Assembly: GCA_027483535.1 (NCBI GenBank)
Contig: JAIXUN010000002.1
Coordinates: forward strand, 2,294,001-2,358,000
From: a bacterium
GTDB lineage: Bacteria; Armatimonadota; Fimbriimonadia; Fimbriimonadales; Fimbriimonadaceae
DNA: 64,000 bases
Reading direction: 5' to 3'
Part shown: positions 44,913 through 52,121 of the stretch, piece by piece
Layout: every line of letters starts with the position of its first letter
Position numbering within the stretch: position 1 is the first letter of the stretch
Program-made: the position numbers and the translations under genes
Notes under the pieces: model-generated
Seen by the model: only the letters and a program-made list of their open reading frames with translations
Told to the model about the DNA's origin: nothing
Database searches by the model: none

Positions 44913-44932
44913 TAGGATTTTTATCGTAGAAT
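44913..44932 (+). promoter_or_regulatory. BlaI-type operator and -10 element of the blaI-blaR1 operon
   Basis: TAGGAT (44913-44918), TTTT, ATCGTA (44923-44928) matches the TACGAT-N4-ATCGTA sites at 47.7 kb with one mismatch. TAGAAT (44927-44932) is a good -10 element that overlaps it and lies 6 bp before ATG 44939, so the message may be leaderless. Autorepression by BlaI is the natural reading. Confidence 0.7.
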
Positions 44933-44938
44933 AGGCTC

Positions 44939-45355
44939 ATGGGTCGAAAACCGGGAAAGTCGTTAGTCACCCCGGCAGAGGCCCGAATCCTGGAAATTCT
45001 TTGGGAACACCCGGATCAATCCGTACGAGAGATTTGGGAGAAACACTTTGAAGCTTCAGGGGTTGCGTACACCACGGTTCTTAAGACTCTGCAGAACATG
45101 CATGAGAAGAGCCTCGTGGTTCGAGAGGACGATTCTCGATCACACCGATATCGCGCTTCAGCTCCCGAAGAGGAGACCAAGCGCAAGTTCGCCACTGACT
45201 TCCTAACGCGTGTCTTTGGAGGATCGCCGTCCGAATTCCTTCGACATGCGATCGACCCTACCGAGGTCACCCAGGAAGACATCAAGGCGCTTGAAACTGT
45301 GCTCACCGAGTTGAAGAAAACTCATGCAGCCGACCCTCCAGATAACCCCCGCTAA
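44939..45355 (+). CDS. blaI: BlaI/MecI/CopY family transcriptional repressor
   Basis: A 138-residue repressor of normal length. TPAEARILEILWEHPDQSVREIWEKH and SGVAYTTVLKTLQNMHEKSLVVREDD form the winged helix typical of BlaI/MecI, with the tip SHRYRASAPEEETKRKF and a C-terminal helix for dimerisation. Repressors of this family dimerise on palindromes and are released when the BlaR1-type protease cleaves them; CopY members respond to copper directly through a CxC-type Cys motif that is absent here. It overlaps the protease gene by 32 bp. Operator copies near it and at 47.7 kb indicate its targets. Confidence 0.93.
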   Translation: MGRKPGKSLVTPAEARILEILWEHPDQSVREIWEKHFEASGVAYTTVLKTLQNMHEKSLVVREDDSRSHRYRASAPEEETKRKFATDFLTRVFGGSPSEFLRHAIDPTEVTQEDIKALETVLTELKKTHAADPPDNPR

Positions 45356-46388
45356 CCTGTTCGACCTCCTTGGTCGAGTTGCCCCCGCGATTGCGCTCCT
45401 CTCCTTGGCGCCGTCTCTTTTGGTGGTTCTTCTCCGCCGAGGTCGCTGTACTCCTGTTCGCTCGGCACTCGCTCTGGAAGGGATCATCGTTCTATTCATC
45501 TTGTGTAGCGTTGCCCTGTGGATGAACGCTCCGAGATGGACCATTCATTCGCCGATAGGATCCCTCGAGCGTCTGTTCGGCGCGATCTGGGTGGCCGGTG
45601 CAGCCGTGTCTATTGCCCTGCGAGTTGTTGAGATTTTGCGCCTAGGGAGAACTCTTCAAAAGGCGGAGCTTCTCCCTCACCCATCAAGCCGTGTTTATGC
45701 TTTGCCTCACTCGCTGGCATCGCACGGAGCGCTGGTTTTTCAAAACAGGATCTATCTGGATCGGGAGATTTGGGGAGCCGCCGATGCCGAAATTCTCCGG
45801 TCGATACTGGCTCACGAGAACGCCCACCTCAAGCACCACCACTGGACTCGTTCGATAGTCAATAGTTTTGTCGGGGCGATTTTTTGGTGGGTCCTCCCGT
45901 TACGCTGGACCCTATCCGGACTGAGGGGCGAGTACGAGTCGACCGCCGACGCCATCGCCGGGGTCTCGAACCTTGCCGGCTACATCGAATCCTTACTCTG
46001 GCTGGCTCGCCGTTTGCGGGGTGCGAGTCGTGTGCCGGAAGTTGCTCTGGGAATTGCCGGGCAACCTAACCATCGTTGGGTCAACCACCGCTGGGGCAAT
46101 CATCGCTGGGATCGCCTTCAGCGACTGGTCCGACCAGAAGAGAAACAGGCGATGAGTTGGCTTTCAGGCGCAACCCTCGGCATGGCAACGTTGACGGTCG
46201 TCACTACGAGCTTGTTGGTTAGCCACTTGCGGACACCGAAAACGATTTCGATTACCGGTGCACCCTCTCCATCGATTCAGCTTTCAATCGAAGACGAGGA
46301 AGCCCCTTCTCTCACCAGTGAGACGAAGAGGCCCAGGGAGACGAGCGGGCTCAGCGCGCCAAAGTTTCGAGTTATCTACCGAAACTGA
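45324..46388 (+). CDS. BlaR1-type M56 membrane metallopeptidase without a penicillin-binding sensor domain
   Basis: A 354-residue protein with N-terminal transmembrane helices (IALLSLAPSLLVVLL, IIVLFILCSVALWM, LFGAIWVAGAAVSIAL), the zinc site HENAH (residues 164-168) with Glu in RGEYESTADA (about 203-205), another hydrophobic hairpin and a last helix (LGMATLTVVTTSLLVSHL). Only about 55 residues follow outside. BlaR1 of about 600 residues carries a transpeptidase-like sensor there, so beta-lactam sensing is unlikely. Oddly, a triple unit NHRWV-NHRWG-NHRWD lies at residues 249-263. It should cleave the BlaI-like repressor on an envelope signal. Confidence 0.88.
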   Translation: MQPTLQITPANLFDLLGRVAPAIALLSLAPSLLVVLLRRGRCTPVRSALALEGIIVLFILCSVALWMNAPRWTIHSPIGSLERLFGAIWVAGAAVSIALRVVEILRLGRTLQKAELLPHPSSRVYALPHSLASHGALVFQNRIYLDREIWGAADAEILRSILAHENAHLKHHHWTRSIVNSFVGAIFWWVLPLRWTLSGLRGEYESTADAIAGVSNLAGYIESLLWLARRLRGASRVPEVALGIAGQPNHRWVNHRWGNHRWDRLQRLVRPEEKQAMSWLSGATLGMATLTVVTTSLLVSHLRTPKTISITGAPSPSIQLSIEDEEAPSLTSETKRPRETSGLSAPKFRVIYRN

Positions 46389-47058
46389 GTTCGCTTTCTT
46401 TAGCTTTAAAGACCTTCCCCTTCAGCTTTTCCCAGGCGGCCTGCTTGGTTGGGTCAAGCAATTTTCGAACAATCTCTCGATGGCTCTTTTCGAGCTTCTT
46501 CATCCGCTTCACCGCTTCGTCCGTAAACCTTGGGAAGTACTCCATGGCAAGTTCGGTGATCTCCCTATCCGCCTCCTGGAACGCCTTCTTGATCGAGTCG
46601 AGATCGGCTTCGGTCAGCCCAAGCTTTTGGATGACTTCCTTTTCCAGAAAGCAACGTTCGCCGTTGACCTGGAGTTTGATCTCGCCAAGGCGTTCCTTTT
46701 TCTCGGACGGAAGTTTGTCGACGACTTTCTCTTGGATTGCCTTTACAAGAACAGGATGATCCTTTGGGTGGTATTGGGAGGGATCGACCTCGATATTCTC
46801 GCCTTCCACCCGAACTCCAAAGGGATCGCAGATGGCAGCGACCTCTTTGCGAAGAGCTTCCTTTTCGGCGAACGAATATCCAAGATCTTCAAGAACGTCG
46901 GAGCGAATCAACAAAGCGTAGTTGTCTTGATACTGCTTCACGGAGACCGATTGGCTCACCGACTTCGGCCCTGTTGCCGCTGAAATGGAGACGACAACCA
47001 AGTGGGCGAGCAAAGTGAGCAAAAGCCAACCACGAGACATCCCTCTCATTAGGCTCAT
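46372..47058 (-). CDS. Secreted Spy-like helical protein, paralog B
   Basis: A 228-residue protein with a signal peptide (LLLTLLAHLVVVSISA). The mature part is helical and charged; IKLQVNGERCFLEKEVIQKLGLTEADLDSIKKAFQEADRE matches the same block of the upstream gene and resembles Spy/CpxP LTxxQ-type periplasmic proteins. Family assignment is by pattern. Such proteins act as periplasmic chaperones or metal-stress factors. The ATG overlaps the stop of paralog A (ATGA). Its 3' end overlaps blaR1 by 17 bp on the other strand. Controlled with paralog A by the operators at 47.7 kb. Confidence 0.75.
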   Translation of the reverse strand: MSLMRGMSRGWLLLTLLAHLVVVSISAATGPKSVSQSVSVKQYQDNYALLIRSDVLEDLGYSFAEKEALRKEVAAICDPFGVRVEGENIEVDPSQYHPKDHPVLVKAIQEKVVDKLPSEKKERLGEIKLQVNGERCFLEKEVIQKLGLTEADLDSIKKAFQEADREITELAMEYFPRFTDEAVKRMKKLEKSHREIVRKLLDPTKQAAWEKLKGKVFKAKESELSFGR

Positions 47059-47678
47059 CGCGGCAACCTCACGAGTTTCGGTCCCAACATCGCCGCATAC
47101 GCCTTTTCTTGAGTGGCGTCCAAAGTCGCCCTAGCTTGGGAGTTCGCCTTCATGCGAATCTGTTCAAGCTTCTTCGTCACTTCCGGACTCATCTGGAAGG
47201 TGCCGTTGCTGAAGAGAGCCGATGTCTCCGAGTCGGCAGTAGAGAAAATCTGCTTGATTGCTTTGATCTGGGGTTCTCGAAGCTTGAGAGCCGTTTTCAG
47301 ACCTGGCTCTAGCAAACCCCGTTCCCCATGAATCTGGAGTTTTAGCTGCGATATCCGTGCCCTCTGGGCGGGTTTCAAGTGCGGAAAAACTGTTTTCGAG
47401 ACCTCGGCGTCGATCGCAGGGCCCTGCTTGCCAGACCCGCTGGACATGATGGTCATGCCTCCTTGGACCCGCATTCCAAACTTCTTTCGCACCTCGTCGA
47501 GAAGTGGATTGATCTTCTTCAACTGATCGTCCGTGAGGTTCAAATCTTTCTGGCAAGACTTGTTGGAGAGGACGGTGAGAGACGTGGGACTCGGTGAAGC
47601 AAACGAAACAGTTCCCTGACCAAGCGCGTGCCCAAGGGCCGCGCAAATGAGGAGTGTGAGAATTCCATGCAAGCGCAT
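47055..47678 (-). CDS. Secreted Spy-like helical protein, paralog A
   Basis: 207 residues from ATG 47678; the frame opens with a TTG at 47696 inside the operator, which I reject. Signal peptide MRLHGILTLLICAALGHALG. The mature part has DLNLTDDQLKKINPLLDEVRKKF (LTxxQ-like) and LKLQIHGERGLLEPGLKTALKLREPQIKAIKQIFSTADSE, clearly related to paralog B. Two operators and a promoter lie within 70 bp upstream. The likely role is protection of the envelope under the stress sensed by BlaR1. No metal-binding Cys/Met cluster is obvious. Confidence 0.78.
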   Translation of the reverse strand: MRLHGILTLLICAALGHALGQGTVSFASPSPTSLTVLSNKSCQKDLNLTDDQLKKINPLLDEVRKKFGMRVQGGMTIMSSGSGKQGPAIDAEVSKTVFPHLKPAQRARISQLKLQIHGERGLLEPGLKTALKLREPQIKAIKQIFSTADSETSALFSNGTFQMSPEVTKKLEQIRMKANSQARATLDATQEKAYAAMLGPKLVRLPR

Positions 47679-47683
47679 AATCA

Positions 47684-47705
47684 GGCTACGATACAAATCG
47701 TAGCC
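47684..47705. promoter_or_regulatory. BlaI-type operator O2 (22-bp palindrome)
   Basis: GGCTACGAT-acaa-ATCGTAGCC is a perfect interrupted palindrome that lies just downstream of the -10 element of the leftward Spy-like operon, near its transcription start. A bound repressor would block elongation or open complex formation. Confidence 0.85.
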
Positions 47706-47716
47706 TGCGTTTCCAA

Positions 47717-47745
47717 AATTTACGATATTTATCGTAGTTAATCAA
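47717..47745 (-). promoter_or_regulatory. Promoter of the Spy-like operon with BlaI-type operator O1 in its spacer
   Basis: On the minus strand TTGATT (47740-47745), 17-bp spacer, TAAATT (47717-47722). Operator TACGAT-attt-ATCGTA (47721-47736) fills the spacer. O1 and O2 centres are 34 bp apart, about three helical turns, which suits cooperative binding of two dimers on one DNA face. Confidence 0.8.
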
Positions 47746-47959
47746 ATTCCGCGGAATAGCCCTCTCGACTCAGAGCATCAAGAATCCGTTGCGGCGAGAC
47801 GCTCGCCGGCTGGACAGAAGCTTCTCCTCCGTCGAGGCTGACTGCCACGGAGCTCACTTCTTCGATACTCGTCAATGCACGGGTTACATGCGCCACGCAC
47901 TTGTTGCAGTGCATCCCGGTTACTCGAAACTCAAGTCGGTTTTGTTTAGGTTTTTCCAT
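47738..47959 (-). CDS. CopZ-like heavy-metal-associated (HMA) domain protein
   Basis: A 73-residue single HMA domain. GMHCNKCVAHVTRAL holds the metal site (Cys18 and Cys21) and the fold beta-alpha-beta-beta-alpha-beta is complete. Such proteins bind Cu(I) or similar ions and pass them to ATPases or sensors. No P-type ATPase is in this window. It is in line with the barrel and secreted metal-type genes upstream (14-bp gap), so it probably belongs to that operon. Operator O1 begins directly after its stop codon. Confidence 0.92.
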   Translation of the reverse strand: MEKPKQNRLEFRVTGMHCNKCVAHVTRALTSIEEVSSVAVSLDGGEASVQPASVSPQRILDALSREGYSAEFD

Positions 47960-47973
47960 TTTTCTTGTACCTA

Positions 47974-48723
47974 TTAGAGTCCCAGCGTGTAGCCAAGGAC
48001 GAGTCGAAACGCACGGACCGATCCGAAGTCGAGTTCAACTCCAAAATCGACCGTGCCAAGTGAGGAGACTTGTTTGCGGATTCCAAGACCGGCTCCTGGA
48101 ATCCAATCTGATGAGCCGAAACCGGCGGTTCGGCCGGAAAACTCGGCGACGAGCGTGCTCTCCAAATGCCGAGGGGCACCTAAGGGTTCGGAGTAGCCAA
48201 AGTGAATGTCCCAAGCCGTCCCCCTGCTTTGCAGCGAGGTCAAGCCGTCCACGTTCACGTGCAATCGACCGTAATCGCCCGTTTGCTTATCGGCAATGAA
48301 CCGGGTGCGGAGGTAATCCTCGTTCTGCTCCCGAACATATTCCAGCCGATACGCCAAGCCAAAAGAGGCTAAGAAGGTTCCCTCTGGGTTGGATTGTCTT
48401 AGCTGCTCGAAGTAGGCGGCATCGAAGGCAGATTCCGACCTCCGTCCGCTCTGGAACGACGGATCAAACCCAATCTCGAAGTGCCGATTAACGGCGAAGC
48501 CGACCTTGTATTCGCCTCGCAACTCGCCAAGGGGTCGTTGCCCGCGAATGAGTGACGACCTCAGCCCGAACTGCAGTTCCCGCGACCCGTAGGGCAAAGG
48601 AGCCACGTCTTCGAATCGAAGGGGACGGGCATCGTCAAGATTTCCATGATCGCTTGCCAATGCTGGAGTCGCGCAGAGTGCGAGACCCAATGCAGCAGTC
48701 AAGAGTTTGAAAGCTTTGATCAC
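47974..48723 (-). CDS. Outer-membrane beta-barrel protein (transporter-like)
   Basis: A 249-residue protein with signal peptide (LLTAALGLALCATPALA) starting at GTG 48723, which overlaps the upstream stop (GTGA). The mature part has alternating beta-strands (LQFGLRSSLIRG, YKVGFAVNRHFEIGFDPSF, AWDIHFGYSEPLG, VDFGVELDFGSVRAFRLVLGYTLGL), as in small outer-membrane barrels of the phenol/MetA-like transporter group. Its place in a metal-type gene cluster suggests export or sensing of metal or an envelope effect. Specific function unknown. Confidence 0.75.
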   Translation of the reverse strand: MIKAFKLLTAALGLALCATPALASDHGNLDDARPLRFEDVAPLPYGSRELQFGLRSSLIRGQRPLGELRGEYKVGFAVNRHFEIGFDPSFQSGRRSESAFDAAYFEQLRQSNPEGTFLASFGLAYRLEYVREQNEDYLRTRFIADKQTGDYGRLHVNVDGLTSLQSRGTAWDIHFGYSEPLGAPRHLESTLVAEFSGRTAGFGSSDWIPGAGLGIRKQVSSLGTVDFGVELDFGSVRAFRLVLGYTLGL

Positions 48724-50291
48724 CGGCTTCTCACCTCTAAAGAGGGTGATTTTGTGCCCGAAGGATTCAACCGGTCAGGATTCGGGCGGTAAGGATTCGG
48801 GCGGCTGATCTTTCGGTAGGTTTCAGGCTTGCCGTTGTACCGATTCGCCCAATCGGCGAGGACGAGAGGTTGGGCGGATTGGAATCCGGGGTTCGCTTTG
48901 AGGTATCTCTCGAACGCAGCCCGATTGGTGAACGCACGCGACCAAGATTCGCACTCCGGATGCTCGGCGGGTTCGTCCAAGAACACCGCTTCGGGCAGAT
49001 TAGACCGAAATGTTCCTTCCTCGTCCGAGATCAGCACCAGTATCCGGCTGGGATCCTCAGTGGCGGCTCGGAGGATGACGCGCCCGATGGACTCGGATGC
49101 CATGTCTCGAGCGCACAACACGCAACGGACCGACATTGTCCAGCCGTTCGACGATACCGTCGCCCCATACGGTCCGGCAAACCCGGTGGCGGTGAGCTTG
49201 GGACTATCTGGAAAAGACACCGAGCAATGGGCGCATTCCGACATATCCATCCAGCCCATGCCCGTCATGAACATCTCATCGCCGTCGCTTCCCTTCATCC
49301 AACCCATTCCCGGCATCGAGTTCGGGTGTCGATGGTCGTGGATACCTGGTGCGACCGTCTCCACCTCGTCAGCCGCGACGGGCTCACAATTCCGGTGCGT
49401 GGAAGCGAGAACGTTGATGATCGCGGCGTCAACCGCCTGGTCCTTCTGACTCTCGGTGAGGCGGTCGTCGGCCAGAATGTCGTTCACGTTGTCGTGAAGC
49501 ATGTGCAGGTTGTCGAACGCGTTCGCGATTTGCGGAAACCGACGGGCAAACCTTGGACTGATCTCGGCGGTCATCGGCATGAAGTCTCGATCGGTGCGAG
49601 TCAGTTCTTCGGTGCGATACCGATCACCAAGGACCGCGTACTGCTCTCGCTGGGAGGCGAGGGCCGTTCCGTAGAGCATGTCATAGTTCGCGGTCTGCAG
49701 CCAGTGATAGCCCCAAAACAGTGCGTTCGTTTTTGGGTACTTGCTTCGGAAGAGGCCCGACCAAGAAAAGCCGTCTAGCCGATCCATGTTCATCGGAAGT
49801 CCGGTGAGAGCAAAAGGCTGCGCCGAATAGAACTTCCAGAGCCGCTGAATCTCTTCCTCTTTGCGCTGAAAATCCCAGCCAGGATAAGCCAACACGTCGA
49901 TGGTTTGAAAGTGCAGCGTGTGCGCCCACTCGAACACCTTTTCGAGCGATGAAAACCGAGTGGAGAATCGCGGGGAAATCGCGGCTTCATCCACCAAGAA
50001 TCGGGGAGGATTTCGCAGGATGGCCGCAATCTGCGGCTGCACCTGCGATTCCAATCTATCCTTTCGACCCCTTACCAGAGCCTCGTAAGCTAGCGCATGA
50101 CCGACACCCGTCGCGTACATATCGCGAGCAAATTCGGGAATCAGGTCGATGGATCGGTTGTAGGGTCCGCGCAGGTACGAGAGACGATCCTCCGTCCTCC
50201 GGTTCATCCAATCCGGCTTTTCCTGAGCCTGTCCACCGCTTGCCAAGGCGAGTGCAAGCGGCATGAGTGTGGAGAAGAACGCGCTCGTCAC
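48720..50291 (-). CDS. Secreted Met/Cys-rich protein with a CxxC domain
   Basis: 523 residues from GTG 50291, which overlaps the upstream stop (GTGA); this start gives a signal peptide (TSAFFSTLMPLALALASGGQA). Residues about 20-330 form an unknown helical domain with few Cys. Then a Met-rich stretch (MPGMGWMKGSDGDEMFMTGMG and MDM) is followed by CAHC and RCVLC, and by EAVFLDEP...C..WSRAFTNRAAFERYLK and PLVLADWANRY. This C-terminal arrangement parallels the next gene's product and recalls NosL-like copper proteins. Met and Cys clusters suggest copper binding. The assignment of metal is inferred. Confidence 0.7.
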   Translation of the reverse strand: MTSAFFSTLMPLALALASGGQAQEKPDWMNRRTEDRLSYLRGPYNRSIDLIPEFARDMYATGVGHALAYEALVRGRKDRLESQVQPQIAAILRNPPRFLVDEAAISPRFSTRFSSLEKVFEWAHTLHFQTIDVLAYPGWDFQRKEEEIQRLWKFYSAQPFALTGLPMNMDRLDGFSWSGLFRSKYPKTNALFWGYHWLQTANYDMLYGTALASQREQYAVLGDRYRTEELTRTDRDFMPMTAEISPRFARRFPQIANAFDNLHMLHDNVNDILADDRLTESQKDQAVDAAIINVLASTHRNCEPVAADEVETVAPGIHDHRHPNSMPGMGWMKGSDGDEMFMTGMGWMDMSECAHCSVSFPDSPKLTATGFAGPYGATVSSNGWTMSVRCVLCARDMASESIGRVILRAATEDPSRILVLISDEEGTFRSNLPEAVFLDEPAEHPECESWSRAFTNRAAFERYLKANPGFQSAQPLVLADWANRYNGKPETYRKISRPNPYRPNPDRLNPSGTKSPSLEVRSR

Positions 50292-50800
50292 TTTGGGCTC
50301 ACCGCCTGCGAGCAGCATGTCCCGCCGCTCGGCTCAAACTTGTGCTTCTTAACCGCTTCGATAAACTCCGTGAGCGTAAGCGGCTTACTCTCGCCCAACT
50401 CCAGTTTCAGGCGAACCGACTCCAACCCTTCCAACGAGCTAAAGGCACGACTTTGTTGAGCGCAAAGGCTCATCTTCGACGTTCCCATCGTGAACACCGC
50501 CTTCTCCGGAGCGGTCCACTTCCCTTGAACCCGCTTGAGCACAACCGGCTCTCCGATCTTCTCGCTCGGCGAGTACACCGTGAGGTCGACCTTGTAGCGA
50601 TCCTGGTCCTTGAGGACGCAGTAGATCGATCGATATTCGATGCGCTTGTTGCCGTACCGAACCACCACTTCATTGTCGAAGTTGTCGTTGTTTTGAACAA
50701 GCGGAAGTTTGCAATTGGGACAGTCTGCCTCGTGAAGAAGGGCTCCAGAACTGTATGCCACCATCGCCCCGAATGCCATCATCCTAACCGCGGCGATCAT
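50288..50800 (-). CDS. Secreted protein with a CxxC motif, possibly NosL-like
   Basis: A 170-residue protein with a short hydrophobic N-terminus (AAVRMMAFGAMVAYSSGALL). CPNCKLPLVQ (Cys27 and Cys30) is followed by VVVRYGNKRIEYRSIYCVLKD, VYSPSEKIGEPVVLKR, AVFTMG, C..QSRAFSSLEGLE and PLTLTEFIEAV. The Cys, SRAF and PLxL elements occur in the same order in the C-terminal part of the next gene downstream. The C-terminus ends GGTCC plus a few residues, another possible metal site. ATG overlaps the upstream stop (ATGA). Role probably metal handling in the periplasm; inferred. Confidence 0.7.
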   Translation of the reverse strand: MIAAVRMMAFGAMVAYSSGALLHEADCPNCKLPLVQNNDNFDNEVVVRYGNKRIEYRSIYCVLKDQDRYKVDLTVYSPSEKIGEPVVLKRVQGKWTAPEKAVFTMGTSKMSLCAQQSRAFSSLEGLESVRLKLELGESKPLTLTEFIEAVKKHKFEPSGGTCCSQAVSPK

Positions 50801-52053
50801 TCTTTCACCTCTACCGTGAAACCGAGGGTGCGAATTCCCCCTCGCCAGTCGAACTGCGCGTACGCTCGATAGAGGCCGGGCTTCGGGAATCTGCCCGAGA
50901 ACCGAACGATGCCTTTTTTCACGAGCGCGCTGTTCTCCTCATCCTCTTTTGGGTGGCTGTGCACCACGGTTTGACCGTCTTTGTGAAAGATCATCAGGTG
51001 CCCCGCCGCACCAAGCCACGGGACGGTATCGGTGGCAGGCATTCCCGTTTTGGAGTCGAACAGCTTCACCTGCATCGTGGTCGTCTTGCCCATCGGGATC
51101 GCTCCTCCTTGGTTGGAAATGACGCCCGTCAAGCCAGAATCGACGGATTTAGAAGAGGGTTTCCACGGAGCTTTCCAAGTCGGTTGTCCACCTTTGATGT
51201 CGACTTGTCCGATGAGGACTCGGCTACCCTTGCCCTTCGGAGCCACGTCCCCGTACACCCAGTACGACCCACCCGCCGGGAATTTGATCGGAACCGACCA
51301 AGTGCCGTCTGGCTGCATCTTTGGGTGCTCATGCAAGAACCAGTACATGTCCTTGCTGGCAAGCAGCAAATGGAATTCCATTTCGTGCGCAACATCAAAC
51401 GCGGTTTGAACCTTGCCTGTCTTGGTTTCGACCACTTGCATTTTGAGCTCGCCAACCCTCCCGGCTTGTAAGGAATTCTTCGGGGTCAGGACCTTGAGCG
51501 AAAAGGGCGGCTTTGCGCTGCTGACGGGTCGCTCGTCGGCAACGTCGATGACGAACGCGATCCTCTCTTTGCCGTGGCCGGGAATGTCGAGATCGAGCGA
51601 GATTCGATACTCGCCACCGTGGGGGAAGTAGCAGACGACTCCGTAGTCGCCCGGAATCCCTTCGCGGTGAACTTCAGGAATCGCATCGGGCATTCCTGGC
51701 ATCGAGGGCATGGAGATCACTCCGGTCGCTTTGATGCCGCCAACGCCCTTATAGCCTTCTTCGACCGGATCCTTTTGGCGGGTATCGACCACACGAAACT
51801 CAATGTCGATCTCCTCGCCCGCATAGACGCCACCATCCGGGAGACGAAGTTCCGCCACATAGGAGCCGAACTTCACCTTCGTGATTTGTTTGATGGCAAC
51901 GGTCTTCTGACCCTGATTTTTTGTCTTGGGATGGTTGGAGTGCTGGGCGGCTGTTAGGACGAACGGAGCAGTATGGACAAGCGTCGAAGCCGGGGCAGCG
52001 ACGGGTAGTTGAGGCGAGCTTAAGCTCGCAATTGCGAGGAAGGTGTTGATCAT
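50797..52053 (-). CDS. Secreted FixH/YtkA-like protein with HxHP motifs
   Basis: A 418-residue exported protein with two or more immunoglobulin-like beta domains. VAHEMEFHLLLASKDMYWFLHEHPKMQPDGTWSVPIKFPAGGSYWVY and the second copy LGAAGHLMIFHKDGQTVVHSHPKE...GLYRAYAQFDW are typical of FixH/YtkA-like domains that accompany copper efflux and cytochrome oxidase genes. Another Met-rich, Pro-rich patch (ISMPSMPGMPDAIPEVH) lies near residue 115. His and Met are suited to bind copper. It is the second gene of the leftward operon. The YtkA-like call is fairly safe, metal specificity is not shown. Confidence 0.75.
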   Translation of the reverse strand: MINTFLAIASLSSPQLPVAAPASTLVHTAPFVLTAAQHSNHPKTKNQGQKTVAIKQITKVKFGSYVAELRLPDGGVYAGEEIDIEFRVVDTRQKDPVEEGYKGVGGIKATGVISMPSMPGMPDAIPEVHREGIPGDYGVVCYFPHGGEYRISLDLDIPGHGKERIAFVIDVADERPVSSAKPPFSLKVLTPKNSLQAGRVGELKMQVVETKTGKVQTAFDVAHEMEFHLLLASKDMYWFLHEHPKMQPDGTWSVPIKFPAGGSYWVYGDVAPKGKGSRVLIGQVDIKGGQPTWKAPWKPSSKSVDSGLTGVISNQGGAIPMGKTTTMQVKLFDSKTGMPATDTVPWLGAAGHLMIFHKDGQTVVHSHPKEDEENSALVKKGIVRFSGRFPKPGLYRAYAQFDWRGGIRTLGFTVEVKE

Positions 52054-52121
52054 GTTTCTGAGAATGCGTCCGGTAACGAGGGGCTACAGGCGACGAGGCG
52101 CGGCAATATGCCGCGATATTC

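Noticed and set aside
45324-46388. Beta-lactam resistance as the role of the BlaI/BlaR1 pair
   Set aside because: No beta-lactamase or penicillin-binding protein gene nearby, and the protease lacks the sensor domain; operators lie at Spy-like genes.
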